A DNA stretch of 64,000 bases, taken from assembly GCA_029212615.1 (NCBI GenBank), contig JARGPJ010000001.1, forward strand, positions 581,547-645,546, given 5' to 3'. The DNA is from Verrucomicrobiales bacterium (GTDB lineage: Bacteria > Verrucomicrobiota > Verrucomicrobiia > Verrucomicrobiales > DEV007). The notes under the pieces were generated by a model. The model was not told where the DNA came from. It was given only the letters and a program-made list of their open reading frames with translations, and made no database searches. Positions 43,586 through 52,451 of this stretch are shown piece after piece (position 1 is the first letter of the stretch; every line of letters begins with the position of its first letter). Both the position numbers and the translations under genes were made by a program.

Positions 43586-45142
43586 TCAGGGATTCAGAAA
43601 TGCCCTGATCAACCGGCCGTCCCGGCTCAGGACCATAACCGTTGTCTTATCCTGCGGAAGCGACCCTAACAAATCGTAAAACACGTCAATATCAGTGACA
43701 GAGTCTTGATTGATTTTATGAATCAAGTCCCCCTTCTGAAAGCGCTGCTCCGCTTGCGAGCCCTGCGTAACGTCGTTGATTAAGACAGCCGCAGTGTCCT
43801 CTTTCAGGCCAAGAGCGAGTCGCTGTTGCGATGTCAGGTTTGAAACGCTAATACCAAGCGCTTCAGCGATACTTTGACCGTTCGCTGAAATATCAGAACG
43901 AAGCTTCAGGGTGTTCGTATCTGACTTTGCCATGACCGGAACGGATGCCTCAAGCCCCTCCCCTTTTCGAATCAAACCAATCTTCGCGACCACTCCTGAT
44001 TTCTTGCTCCTGATTCGGCTGAGGGCATCTTCGGCGGTTTTCATTGCTTTCCCGTCAAACTCCACAATGACATCACCCGGCTTCAGCCCTGCCTCCTCAG
44101 CAGGCGACCCTGCCACCACATTGGTGATGAGAGCGCCCTGAGTACTTTTCAGCCCCAGGGCGATCGCGAGATTCCTCGAAATGTTTTCCAGTTCGATTCC
44201 GATGTAGCCACGAATGAGAGGCCGACCCAACACGATCGCATCGAAAACTTCCTTTACTTCATTCGCCGGAATCGCAAGGCCAATACCCTGCCAGACGCGA
44301 ACATCCTGTTGTCCGGTGAAAATGGCCACATTGATGCCGATAATTTCCCCGCGGATATTGACGAGCGGTCCGCCGGAGTTACCGGGATTAATCACCGCAT
44401 CGACCTGAAAGTACTCATTCGACCCATCACTGAGTTCCCGCTGCTTCGCACTGATAATCCCACGTGTCACGGTCTCGTTCAGACCAAAAGGATTTCCCAC
44501 CGCGAGAACCATTTCACCGACACGAACTTCATCTGAATCCCCGAATCCAAGGGGACGAAACTTCGGCAAGGTCGCGCCCTCGGGAGCTTTGAGCTGAAGC
44601 ACCGCAACGTCCACGTTAGGATCACTCCCGACCCACTCCGCCGTGTATTCACTGCCGTCATGCACGGTGACTCGTATTTCATCAACGCCGGCAACGACAT
44701 GGTGATTGGTGACAATATGCCCCTGCTCCGTAACGATAACGCCGGACCCGAGCCCGGGAGCTTTATATTTTTGATTCTGCCGATAACCGAAAAAGCCGAA
44801 AGGATCTGTCGGGACGATACGGCTCACATTCACATTGGTTGTCGTATCGATACTGACCACAGAGGTCACGACCGCATCGGTGAGATCGGAGAGCGCATGA
44901 TTCACCTCCTGAAGCACTCCCGTGTCATTTAAATCGAGGGGGACGGCACGCAACAGTGCTTCTGTATCTCCCGCCTGCGCCACGATTGGAGTCTCCGCCC
45001 CAATCACGGCAGTGAGGGGCCGCCCCTGAATCAGATCAAAGATGTCGTAACGCTGATCCCCGTCAATCATGAGAAGATAAGCAAAAGCTGATCCGGCAAG
45101 GAGGGCGGCAAGTGTCGTGAGTTGAATAAAGAAACGGGACAT
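43586..45142 (-). CDS. DegQ/HtrA-type periplasmic serine protease with two PDZ domains
   Basis: About 518 residues with an N-terminal membrane anchor or signal (FFIQLTTLAALLAGSAFAYLL). The trypsin-like triad is complete: His148 in IVTNHHVVAG, Asp178 in NVDVAVLQL, Ser256 in NPGNSGGPLVN. Two PDZ domains follow, at about 310-400 (RGYIGIELENISRNLA, AGSPAEEAGLKPGDVIVEFDG) and about 430-515 (LGISVSNLTSQQRLALGL, QGSQAEQRFQKGDLIHKI). It would degrade or refold damaged envelope proteins. It lies 54 bp downstream of a thioredoxin-fold gene on the same strand and is probably co-transcribed with it. Confidence 0.94.
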   Translation of the reverse strand: MSRFFIQLTTLAALLAGSAFAYLLMIDGDQRYDIFDLIQGRPLTAVIGAETPIVAQAGDTEALLRAVPLDLNDTGVLQEVNHALSDLTDAVVTSVVSIDTTTNVNVSRIVPTDPFGFFGYRQNQKYKAPGLGSGVIVTEQGHIVTNHHVVAGVDEIRVTVHDGSEYTAEWVGSDPNVDVAVLQLKAPEGATLPKFRPLGFGDSDEVRVGEMVLAVGNPFGLNETVTRGIISAKQRELSDGSNEYFQVDAVINPGNSGGPLVNIRGEIIGINVAIFTGQQDVRVWQGIGLAIPANEVKEVFDAIVLGRPLIRGYIGIELENISRNLAIALGLKSTQGALITNVVAGSPAEEAGLKPGDVIVEFDGKAMKTAEDALSRIRSKKSGVVAKIGLIRKGEGLEASVPVMAKSDTNTLKLRSDISANGQSIAEALGISVSNLTSQQRLALGLKEDTAAVLINDVTQGSQAEQRFQKGDLIHKINQDSVTDIDVFYDLLGSLPQDKTTVMVLSRDGRLIRAFLNP

Positions 45143-45196
45143 GGGCAAAGAAGGGAGTTAGATGCGGCGAAGAGGTTAAAAGGGAAACAGGGAAAA

Positions 45197-46180
45197 TCAC
45201 TCTTCAGTGACGAGCTCCAGTTTCATATGAGGCTTAACAGGAAAGGACTCAACCAGTCGTTGATCATTTGGAGCAAGATCATTGAGCTTGATGAGCCACT
45301 TCTCACCCGACACATCCTGGAGACGTACCATCTTGCCGTTATGCTCGACAAACTTGGCGAAAATCACTTTTCCGAGATAGTTCGACCAATCACGGTAGCC
45401 GGATCCGGACAGTGACTGCTTTTGAACTTCGATCGATTCCAGGATCGGCTGACAAAGAGCTCTCATGCGATTAAAATAATCTATAGGACGACCGGATCGA
45501 TACCCCCGAATGCCCTGCTCGACTTCCCCATTTGGATTGAACAGGAGCACATTTGGATATCCCCGGACCTTAAACTTTTCTTTAATGCGTCGCAGCGTAT
45601 CAGGATTGTCTGTGAAATTTCGCTCATAGTGAAGGTAACAGATCACGAGATTGCTCTTCACATACTCATTGAAGCTCTTTGTTGCGAAAACTTCCTGTGA
45701 CAATGCCATTGCTTGAGAGTTCCAAACGCCCGTAAAAAGAAGCAGGAGCGGCTTTTGCTCACGCTGAGCCCGGTCAAACGCATAGTGCGGATTAATCTCC
45801 CACCAGGCACTCTCGGGATCATCCGGATAAACCTGAACCCGTTCCGGCCGCATATTTTCGATCACCTTTGATCGACTCTGCATCGAGGAAACCGAGGTTC
45901 CCATCTGAGGGGTGACTCCCGGGGCAGGAATAATCGGCGAGGTCACTGGAGGCGCGACGATATCGGGTGTCGCCATCGGAACTCCTGACTGAGGAGCAAA
46001 GACCGGCTCGTTCGCCGGCACAGGCGAGGCCTGAATCAAGGGCCCCGCAGGCGGAGCTGGCGCAATAGGAACAGCCACCGGAGCATCCTGCTCCTGTGCC
46101 ACGAGGGCGCAATTCATCGAAGGAATGGCAAAGACAAACCCAATCATCACCAAAGAACCGGGGATTATTTCCTTTCTCAT
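45197..46180 (-). CDS. secreted thioredoxin-fold protein lacking CxxC, with SHD1-like C-terminal domain
   Basis: 327 residues. A signal peptide (VMIGFVFAIPSMNCALVA) is followed by a Pro/Ala-rich linker of about 70 residues, then a thioredoxin-like domain (FDRAQREQKPLLLLFTG, VWNSQAMALSQEVFATKSF, RGYPNVLLFNPNGEV). The position of the active CxxC reads WNSQAM, so no redox dithiol remains. The last 60 residues (YRDWSNYLGKVIFAKFVEHN, GKMVRLQDVSGEKWLIKLNDL, AP) fit an SHD1-like domain, common in verrucomicrobial envelope proteins. It is likely a binding protein rather than an oxidoreductase. Operon with the DegQ-like protease. Confidence 0.8.
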   Translation of the reverse strand: MRKEIIPGSLVMIGFVFAIPSMNCALVAQEQDAPVAVPIAPAPPAGPLIQASPVPANEPVFAPQSGVPMATPDIVAPPVTSPIIPAPGVTPQMGTSVSSMQSRSKVIENMRPERVQVYPDDPESAWWEINPHYAFDRAQREQKPLLLLFTGVWNSQAMALSQEVFATKSFNEYVKSNLVICYLHYERNFTDNPDTLRRIKEKFKVRGYPNVLLFNPNGEVEQGIRGYRSGRPIDYFNRMRALCQPILESIEVQKQSLSGSGYRDWSNYLGKVIFAKFVEHNGKMVRLQDVSGEKWLIKLNDLAPNDQRLVESFPVKPHMKLELVTEE

Positions 46181-46282
46181 GAGATTCCCAAGCGTAACAA
46201 AGCATGGAAATTACCGATAGGAAAATTGACAATAGGCCCGAGCATTGCTTGGATGGACGACCCCCACGGGACTTCGACACGA

Positions 46283-46822
46283 ATGGCCAGCCCTACCACG
46301 AAACACAATCTTTACCGGGGAGTCGTCTTTGGACTGCTCTTCCTCACCTGGATGATCTTCTCCGGGCTCTTTGATGCGTTTCACCTTACCCTCGGACTGA
46401 TCTCCTGCGGAATCATCACCTGGATGTCCGCGGATCTTCTTTTTGAAGACCGCACCATCCCTCTCGGCCGGCGCTTTAAGCAGGGAATTGGACTGGGCAG
46501 TTACTGCCTCTGGCTCCTCTGGCAGATTCTTCTTTCCAATCTCCACCTCTTCCGCCTCGCTTTCAGCCCGAAAGAAGCGCTCCAGCCTCACATTGTGCGA
46601 TATGAGACAAAGCTGAAGACCGATTTCGAAAAATACCTTCTCGCCAACAGCATTACTCTCACTCCCGGAACAGTGACGATCAAAATCATGGGAGACACCT
46701 TTTACATTCATGCGATTTCCGATTTTGCCGCCAAAGGGCTCGATGGTGAAATGGAACGCCGAATTGCCCGGATTTTTGCTCAACAACAGCTGGAGAAACC
46801 AGTCGAAGCGCAAACAACATGA
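46283..46822 (+). CDS. mnhE: Na+/H+ antiporter subunit E (Mrp/Mnh)
   Basis: About 179 residues. N-terminal helices (VVFGLLFLTWMIFSGLFD, LTLGLISCGIITWMSADLLF) lead to the MrpE soluble region with RYETKLKTDFEKYLLANSITLTPGTVTIKIMGDTFYIHAIS, of which the SITLTPGT phrase is characteristic. First gene of the ten-gene operon, translated from the ATG at 46283; in-frame ATGs and a TTG upstream are possible starts. The divergent thioredoxin-fold gene starts about 100 bp away, so promoters for both lie between. Confidence 0.88.
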   Translation: MASPTTKHNLYRGVVFGLLFLTWMIFSGLFDAFHLTLGLISCGIITWMSADLLFEDRTIPLGRRFKQGIGLGSYCLWLLWQILLSNLHLFRLAFSPKEALQPHIVRYETKLKTDFEKYLLANSITLTPGTVTIKIMGDTFYIHAISDFAAKGLDGEMERRIARIFAQQQLEKPVEAQTT

Positions 46823-47136
46823 CCTTCGAACAGTTTTCCATCCTTTCGGGCGTTGCTCTGTTACTTTTCATGATTCCCTCCATGTGGAGGATCATGGTGG
46901 GACCCACTGCTTTGGACCGAATTGTTGCAGTGAACGTTATTGGAACCAAAACGGCGGTTCTGCTCGTTATTATCGGCGTTATCTTTGAGAGAGTTGAGAT
47001 GTTCGTGGATTTCGCGCTCGCCTACGCGCTCCTGAATTTTACCGGATCGCTCGCTGCGGCCCGTTTCCTTCACCGAACGAAGGACCGCGACAAAGGAATC
47101 AGGAATGAAAACCAATCACCCGGGGAGAAAGCATGA
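46819..47136 (+). CDS. mnhF: Na+/H+ antiporter subunit F (Mrp/Mnh)
   Basis: 105 residues, three membrane helices, with the family core RIMVGPTALDRIVAVNVIGTK and FVDFALAYALLNFTGSLAAARFL. Overlaps mnhE by 4 bp. A small structural subunit of the cation/proton antiporter. Confidence 0.92.
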   Translation: MTFEQFSILSGVALLLFMIPSMWRIMVGPTALDRIVAVNVIGTKTAVLLVIIGVIFERVEMFVDFALAYALLNFTGSLAAARFLHRTKDRDKGIRNENQSPGEKA

Positions 47137-47504
47137 TCGCTACTGTCATCAGTATTATCTTCATTATCGCCGGCCTCATCTTTTTCATTGGAGGAGCGGT
47201 CGGATTGATTCGTTTCCCTGACTTCTACACCCGGACACACGCCGCAGGGAAGGGCGATACCCTTTCGAGCCTTCTCGTCATTCTCGGATTCGCGATCTAT
47301 CAGCTGAAAGACTTTGAAAGTTTCAGCCACGATTGGCTTACCCTGCTCGTCATCCTGAAGATGCTCGGCATATCCCTCTTTATTCTAATCACCAGTCCGA
47401 CGAGCACACACGCCCTCATGGATGCGGGATGGGAAGACGGAACAAAACCTGAAATTCACCCGAACCGTCCCAATCATCTCAACGACGATTGTGAAAAATT
47501 CTAA
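47133..47504 (+). CDS. mnhG: Na+/H+ antiporter subunit G (Mrp/Mnh)
   Basis: 123 residues. The MnhG motif VGLIRFPDFYTRTHAAGKGDTLSSLL is complete, between an N-terminal helix (ISIIFIIAGLIFFIGGA) and LTLLVILKMLGISLFILITSPTSTHAL. Overlaps mnhF by 4 bp. Small membrane subunit of the Mrp complex. Confidence 0.94.
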   Translation: MIATVISIIFIIAGLIFFIGGAVGLIRFPDFYTRTHAAGKGDTLSSLLVILGFAIYQLKDFESFSHDWLTLLVILKMLGISLFILITSPTSTHALMDAGWEDGTKPEIHPNRPNHLNDDCEKF

Positions 47505-47516
47505 CTTTCCTGCGAC

Positions 47517-47762
47517 GTGATTTTTGCCCTTGATATCATAATTCTCGTTTTCCTCGTCATCGCGGCGTTGATTGCGCTGAGCGTGAAAGACCTCCTCAGT
47601 GCGTCGATGATTTTCGGGATCTACGGGTTCCTCATCTGCCTCCTCTGGGCTGAAATGGGCGCTGTCGACGTTGCCTTTACGGAAGCCTCGGTCGGAGCGG
47701 GAGTCAGCACCGTCCTGCTCATCGCCACGGTCTACAACACGCGTCGCCACTCTTCGGACTAA
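47517..47762 (+). CDS. DUF4040 / MbhD-like subunit of the Mrp complex
   Basis: 81 residues starting at GTG. Two or three membrane segments (LDIIILVFLVIAALIALSV, LLSASMIFGIYGFLICLLWA) and the phrase AEMGAVDVAFTEASVGAGVSTVLLIATVY, which is the DUF4040 signature. In canonical MrpA this region is fused to the C-terminus of the large ND5-like subunit; here it is a separate gene, as in Mbh/Mrp-type operons of archaea and some bacteria. Between mnhG and mnhB. Confidence 0.85.
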   Translation: MIFALDIIILVFLVIAALIALSVKDLLSASMIFGIYGFLICLLWAEMGAVDVAFTEASVGAGVSTVLLIATVYNTRRHSSD

Positions 47763-47772
47763 GCTTTTTCTG

Positions 47773-48564
47773 ATGCTCTCCAAAATTTTCGCCTCTATCG
47801 CCGTCGCTATCACCGGGAGTATTTTGCTCTACGGTGTTTCGGACTTCCCAGCGTTCGGCGACCCCAACTCCCCGGCCAGCGCAGGGGTGCCGGGCAGTGA
47901 GAGTGTTTCGCTCTATTTCATCGAAGAAAGCTACAAGGACACCAAGGTGCCAAACCTCGTAACATCAGTCCTCGCAGACTATCGGGGTTACGATACCATG
48001 TTCGAAACGGTCGTCATCTTTGCCGCAGGCATGGCGATTTTTGCGATTCTCCGGGTCGTCGGAAACGACGGGGAGGAAAAGAGAGCAACCTCTCTCGAGG
48101 ATTCCTTCACGAACGGTGACCATAGCCGAATCATCGTCGGCACCACTGTTCGAATCGTCGTCCCGGTGATTCAACTCTTTGCACTCTACGTGATTGCACA
48201 TGGACACCACAGTCCCGGTGGCGGCTTCCAGGGTGGCGTCATTCTCGGAGCGAGCTTCATAATTATCGCCCTCTCCGAAAATCTCAACGCCGCCCTCAGG
48301 CGGCTCAGTGAGCAAAACTATGTGCGCCTTGCCGCGATCGGAATTTTGATCTACGCCGCCTTCGGAGTGATGGCTCAAATTCTCGGGAAAAACTTCCTCG
48401 ACTACGGGGTCCTCGAACCGCTCCTCTTCACCGACGGCCCGGAAATGGCCCGCTCGCACAGCATGCTGGGTGTCGAAGTTGGAGTCGCTTTTACCGTCAC
48501 TGCGATCATGTTCGCCATCTACGCCAATCTCTCCAGCCGGGGGCAACTCGAGAAAGGGCTCTAA
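47773..48564 (+). CDS. mnhB: Na+/H+ antiporter subunit B with MbhE-like N-terminus
   Basis: About 263 residues from the ATG at 47773. The N-terminal half (LSKIFASIAVAITGSILLYG, VPNLVTSVLADYRGYDTMFETVVIFAAGMAIF) resembles the MbhE/MrpA tail. The C-terminal half is MnhB: RIVVPVIQLFALYVIAHGHHSPGGGFQGGVILGASF. The fusion means that both regions normally split between MrpA and MrpB occur in one protein here. Confidence 0.9.
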   Translation: MLSKIFASIAVAITGSILLYGVSDFPAFGDPNSPASAGVPGSESVSLYFIEESYKDTKVPNLVTSVLADYRGYDTMFETVVIFAAGMAIFAILRVVGNDGEEKRATSLEDSFTNGDHSRIIVGTTVRIVVPVIQLFALYVIAHGHHSPGGGFQGGVILGASFIIIALSENLNAALRRLSEQNYVRLAAIGILIYAAFGVMAQILGKNFLDYGVLEPLLFTDGPEMARSHSMLGVEVGVAFTVTAIMFAIYANLSSRGQLEKGL

Positions 48565-48573
48565 TAAAACGTC

Positions 48574-49083
48574 ATGGCTGAATTCATTCACGAAAACATC
48601 GAGCCCTATTTTAACTACTGGGTTTACGTCATCATCATGATGATTGGCCTCTGGGCGCTCATTGCGAAAAATAACCTCATTAAGAAACTGATCGGTCTCT
48701 CCATTTTCCAAACGGCGATCATCCTCTTTTACGTGTCCATGGGCGTGAAAGAAGAGGCGACCATTCCGATTCTGGACCACCATGGCCACGAGGTTGCGGC
48801 CTCCGAACATCGGCTTTTTGTCGAAGAGGATGGACAAAAGCCGGCAGAAGGAGACCACGCGCAAGCGGAACACCATCAGGCAGAAGATCACGATGATCAC
48901 GCAACCAATCCCGACTTGATCGCCAATCCCCTGCCACACGTCCTTATGCTGACCGCTATCGTCGTCGGGGTCGCCACCCTCGGGGTTGCCCTCTCTATTT
49001 CCCAAATGATCTTCAAGGAGTTCGGCTCTCTCGAAGAAAACGAAATCCTGGAAGAAATCAAAGCGAGCGCCTCCGATGGTTGA
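48574..49083 (+). CDS. mnhC: Na+/H+ antiporter subunit C (NuoK-like) with His-rich insert
   Basis: 169 residues, versus about 110 in typical MrpC. Three NuoK-like helices: YVIIMMIGLWALIAKNNLIKKLIGLSIFQTAIILFYVSM and PLPHVLMLTAIVVGVATLGVALS. Between helices two and three lies an insert of about 45 residues (66-112) rich in His, Asp and Glu (9 His), for example GDHAQAEHHQAEDHDDHA. The insert may be a metal- or pH-sensing loop. Overlaps the next gene by 8 bp. Confidence 0.9.
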   Translation: MAEFIHENIEPYFNYWVYVIIMMIGLWALIAKNNLIKKLIGLSIFQTAIILFYVSMGVKEEATIPILDHHGHEVAASEHRLFVEEDGQKPAEGDHAQAEHHQAEDHDDHATNPDLIANPLPHVLMLTAIVVGVATLGVALSISQMIFKEFGSLEENEILEEIKASASDG

Positions 49084-50632
49084 TCAAATTCCAGCACTTC
49101 TTGTTCTAGCACCTCTTTTCGGTGCACTCCTCGTCGCACTTGTCGGGCAACGCGATCATCGTGTCTGCTTTCCCATCGCGATTGCCTCGCTTTCAGTCAC
49201 CCTGATCGGTGCGATCGCCGCGGCTCAGCACGTCTTCGCCAACGGACCCATGAACTACTTCGTGGGCGGTTGGGAGAAACCCCTCGGAATCGGCATCCAT
49301 CTTAGAATTGATGCGCTGAATGCTCTCCTCCTCATCGCCATCGCGACCGTCGCAGTACTCGTGACATTTTTCTCCATTCGCCGGGTCGGCGAGAAGAACG
49401 CAGAGAAGACTCATTATTTCTATGTGCTTTTCCTTCTCCTCTGCCTCGGACTCTTCGGCATCACGATTGCAGGCGATGCCTTCAACCTCTTCGTTCTGAT
49501 CGAGGTTTCCTCCCTCACCAGCTACGGCCTCATTGCGATGGGAAGCTCACGGCGAGGCACTTATGCGGCGTTCAATTACGTGCTCATGGGCACGGTTGGA
49601 GCGTCCTTTTACCTTCTCGGTGTCGGCTACCTCTATCTCACCACCGGCTCCCTGAACATGCAGGATATTCACTCGATCCTCGGAACCAATCCGGAAATCG
49701 CGAGCTCGAAGGCCGTCACGATTGCTTTCATTTTCATTCTTGTCGGCATCTGGATCAAGATGGCGTTCTTTCCACTCTACGGCTGGCTGCCGAATGCCTA
49801 CAGTTACTGTCCATCCAGCACCGCCTGCCTTCTTGCTCCGCTCATGACGAAGGTCTCTGTTTACGTCATGATCCGGGTCATGGTCAGCGTCTTCGGGCTG
49901 GAGTGGGTTTTCGTCAGCCTCGGCTGGAGCCATCTCGTGGTTTGGCTTGCGGTTATCGCGATTCTTTCCGGATCCGTTCTCGCACTCGCCCAACGGGAAA
50001 TAAAAAAAATGCTCTGCTACCTTATTGTCGCCGAAGTGGGCTACATGGTCGGCGGAGCCTGGCTCGCTGACGAAGGGCTCTGGGGCATGACCGGAGCGCT
50101 CTACCACATCCTCGCTGATGCAGCGATGACACTTTGCCTTTTCCTCGCTGCGGGCATCTTCGTGAAACGCCACGGTGCGCGGGAGATCAGCGATCTCGAG
50201 GGAATGTTTAAAAAATCGCCCTGGGTCATGGCGGCCTTCATCGTCGGCGCCCTCGCCATGATCGGCGTACCTCCGACCTGCGGCTTCTTCAGCAAATTCT
50301 ATCTCATCCGCGGTGGCATCGATGCCGGACACTGGGAATACGTGGCCGCCCTTCTTATTTCGAGCCTCGTCAACGCTGTCCTTTTCTTCCGGATCATCGA
50401 GATCGCTTTCTTCGGTAACAAGCCTGCTGAGGGCCACGATCACTCGCATGATGATCATGAAGAAGCCACCGAAATCGCTGCCCCCCACAGTGCCCCTCCG
50501 GTTTGGTCGGGTAATCTGCCTCTCTTCGCCAGCGCGATCATCATTGTTTTGCTAGGTGTCTTCAACGGTCAGGTTGTCGCCCTCATTCGAACCTTCCTTG
50601 AAGACTTGCCGGCAGTGGCCGCGCATTTCTAA
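49076..50632 (+). CDS. mnhD: Na+/H+ antiporter subunit D (first of three)
   Basis: 518 residues and about 14 membrane helices. The proton-channel residues are present: Glu143 in FVLIEVSSLTSYGLIAMG and Lys228 in GIWIKMAFFPLYGWLPNAY. Near the C-terminus (about 452-475) a cytoplasm-side loop carries a His/Asp/Glu-rich run, EGHDHSHDDHEEATEIAAPH. It belongs to the ND2/4/5 family that pumps or conducts protons. The start overlaps mnhC by 8 bp. Confidence 0.92.
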   Translation: MVDQIPALLVLAPLFGALLVALVGQRDHRVCFPIAIASLSVTLIGAIAAAQHVFANGPMNYFVGGWEKPLGIGIHLRIDALNALLLIAIATVAVLVTFFSIRRVGEKNAEKTHYFYVLFLLLCLGLFGITIAGDAFNLFVLIEVSSLTSYGLIAMGSSRRGTYAAFNYVLMGTVGASFYLLGVGYLYLTTGSLNMQDIHSILGTNPEIASSKAVTIAFIFILVGIWIKMAFFPLYGWLPNAYSYCPSSTACLLAPLMTKVSVYVMIRVMVSVFGLEWVFVSLGWSHLVVWLAVIAILSGSVLALAQREIKKMLCYLIVAEVGYMVGGAWLADEGLWGMTGALYHILADAAMTLCLFLAAGIFVKRHGAREISDLEGMFKKSPWVMAAFIVGALAMIGVPPTCGFFSKFYLIRGGIDAGHWEYVAALLISSLVNAVLFFRIIEIAFFGNKPAEGHDHSHDDHEEATEIAAPHSAPPVWSGNLPLFASAIIIVLLGVFNGQVVALIRTFLEDLPAVAAHF

Positions 50633-50640
50633 TCAGTCGC

Positions 50641-52155
50641 ATGGAGAATACGGTTAACAGTTTACTACCCGTTTGGGCCTGTCTTGCTTCGCTTCTCGCG
50701 GTGCCTCTCATCGTCATTTTCAGGAAAGAAATTTTCCTGAGGGAAATGTCGACCTTTATTGCCGGCATCGTGAAACTCGGATTCGTCCTCGCGATGCTCC
50801 CCATCATTCTTGAGGGCAAAACGATCGTCACCGAGCTCGTTCCCGGTATCTCCGGACTGAACGTGCCGATCACCTTCCGGGTCGATGCCCTCGGCATGAT
50901 TTTTGCCCTCGTCGCCTCTACCCTCTGGATCGCGACCTCGATCTATGCCGTCGGCTACATGCGGGGATTGAAAGAGCATTCCCAAACACGCTTCTTTGCC
51001 TTTTTCGCTATCTCCCTCTCTGCGACTCTCGGAGTCGCCTTCGCCGGGAACCTGCTCACTCTCTACCTCTTCTACGAAATGCTCTCCCTCGCGACCTGGC
51101 CGCTTGTGACGCATCATCAGGACAAAGAGGCACGCGGCGGCGGCCGCACCTACCTTTGCTATCTCCTCGGCACTTCGGTTGCCTTTGCGATTCCGGCGAT
51201 CATTTTCACCTACCTCAAAGCAGATGGTGACCTCTCCTTCGCCGGGCCCGCTATTCTCGCCGGAAGCGATATGGGCTTTCTTCCCGCGGTGATTCTTCTT
51301 CTCGGCTTTGCCTTCGGCTTCTCCAAAGCCGGGCTCATGCCCTTTCATTCCTGGCTGCCAGGAGCGATGGTTGCCCCGACACCTGTCTCCGCCCTCCTCC
51401 ATGCCGTCGCAGTGGTCAAGGTTGGCGTCTTCTGTGTGATCCGTGTCGTTACCGGCGTCTTCGGCATTGATCTCCTGAGCAAAGTCGGAGCCAATCTCGT
51501 GCTCTGCTGGATCGCCGCATTTACCGTGATCGTCTCATCGCTCATCGCGCTTTCGCAGGACAATCTGAAACGCCGCCTCGCCTTCTCCACGATCGGCCAG
51601 CTCTCCTATATCGTGTTGGGAGTGGCCCTGCTCCACGAACTCGCCATCAAAGGATCGGTCCTTCACATTGCCGCTCACGCCGTGGGTAAAATCACTCTTT
51701 TCTTCTGCGCCGGGGCAATCTTCGTAGCGACGGGCAAAAAATACATCAGCCAAATGGCGGGACTCGGTAAGAAGATGCCATTCACCTTCGCCGCTTTCTT
51801 TCTCGGATCGCTCGGGGTGATTGGATTGCCACCATCGATCGGATTGATTTCCAAATTTCACCTTCTTCTCGGAGCAGCTGAAGCGGGGCAGATCGCTCTC
51901 ATGATCGTCTTCCTGATTTCGACCCTGTTAAACGCAGCATACTTTCTTCCCATTTCCTATCAGGCCTTTTTCCCGACTAAGCACTCCGAAGGCGAACTGG
52001 TGACAACCCCGTTTCAGTGGTCAGAAATCAAAGAAGCGCCCCTCGCCTGCGTCATCCCCCTCTGCGTCACCGCCTCCCTCACGGTCGGACTCTTTTTCTT
52101 TCCCGGCCTTCTCCTTGAACTCGCTGATCTTTTTGTCAGCAGCGTGAAACCATGA
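50641..52155 (+). CDS. Na+/H+ antiporter subunit D paralog (second of three)
   Basis: 504 residues. Glu146 in LYLFYEMLSLATWPLV and Lys229 in FGFSKAGLMPFHSWLPGAM match the conserved channel pair, and ALSQDNLKRRLAFSTIGQLSYIVLG is the following family helix. It is about 9 bp after the first D subunit. It probably provides one of the proton channels; it may stand in for the ND5-like part of MrpA. Confidence 0.9.
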   Translation: MENTVNSLLPVWACLASLLAVPLIVIFRKEIFLREMSTFIAGIVKLGFVLAMLPIILEGKTIVTELVPGISGLNVPITFRVDALGMIFALVASTLWIATSIYAVGYMRGLKEHSQTRFFAFFAISLSATLGVAFAGNLLTLYLFYEMLSLATWPLVTHHQDKEARGGGRTYLCYLLGTSVAFAIPAIIFTYLKADGDLSFAGPAILAGSDMGFLPAVILLLGFAFGFSKAGLMPFHSWLPGAMVAPTPVSALLHAVAVVKVGVFCVIRVVTGVFGIDLLSKVGANLVLCWIAAFTVIVSSLIALSQDNLKRRLAFSTIGQLSYIVLGVALLHELAIKGSVLHIAAHAVGKITLFFCAGAIFVATGKKYISQMAGLGKKMPFTFAAFFLGSLGVIGLPPSIGLISKFHLLLGAAEAGQIALMIVFLISTLLNAAYFLPISYQAFFPTKHSEGELVTTPFQWSEIKEAPLACVIPLCVTASLTVGLFFFPGLLLELADLFVSSVKP

Positions 52156-52451
52156 ATCAGGATCCTGACAAACCCTCAGCTACTTTCACTAATCAGAGCC
52201 TCAAGTGGCTCATGATCGTCCTTGCTTTGTTTCTCCTCATCGAGATTCCGCTACTGATTTCCCACGCACGGCATGCCTATTTTAAAATCGACGGTTGGTT
52301 CGCCTTTTACGCCATCCTCGGATTTGCAGCCTGCATCCTTCTCGTTTTTTCCGGTCGCGCGTTGAGTGGACTGATCCGCCGCAGTGAGGATCACTACGGC
52401 ATCGAGCAGGACGAATCTCTACCGGAGGACCTCGATGAACAACTTCGCTGA
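52152..52451 (+). CDS. small two-helix membrane protein in the Mrp operon
   Basis: 99 residues with two predicted helices (WLMIVLALFLLIEIPLLIS and FAFYAILGFAACILLVFSG) and a charged C-terminal tail. No family recognised. It overlaps the end of the second D subunit by 4 bp and the start of the third by 17 bp, so it is an integral part of the operon. Confidence 0.82.
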   Translation: MNQDPDKPSATFTNQSLKWLMIVLALFLLIEIPLLISHARHAYFKIDGWFAFYAILGFAACILLVFSGRALSGLIRRSEDHYGIEQDESLPEDLDEQLR

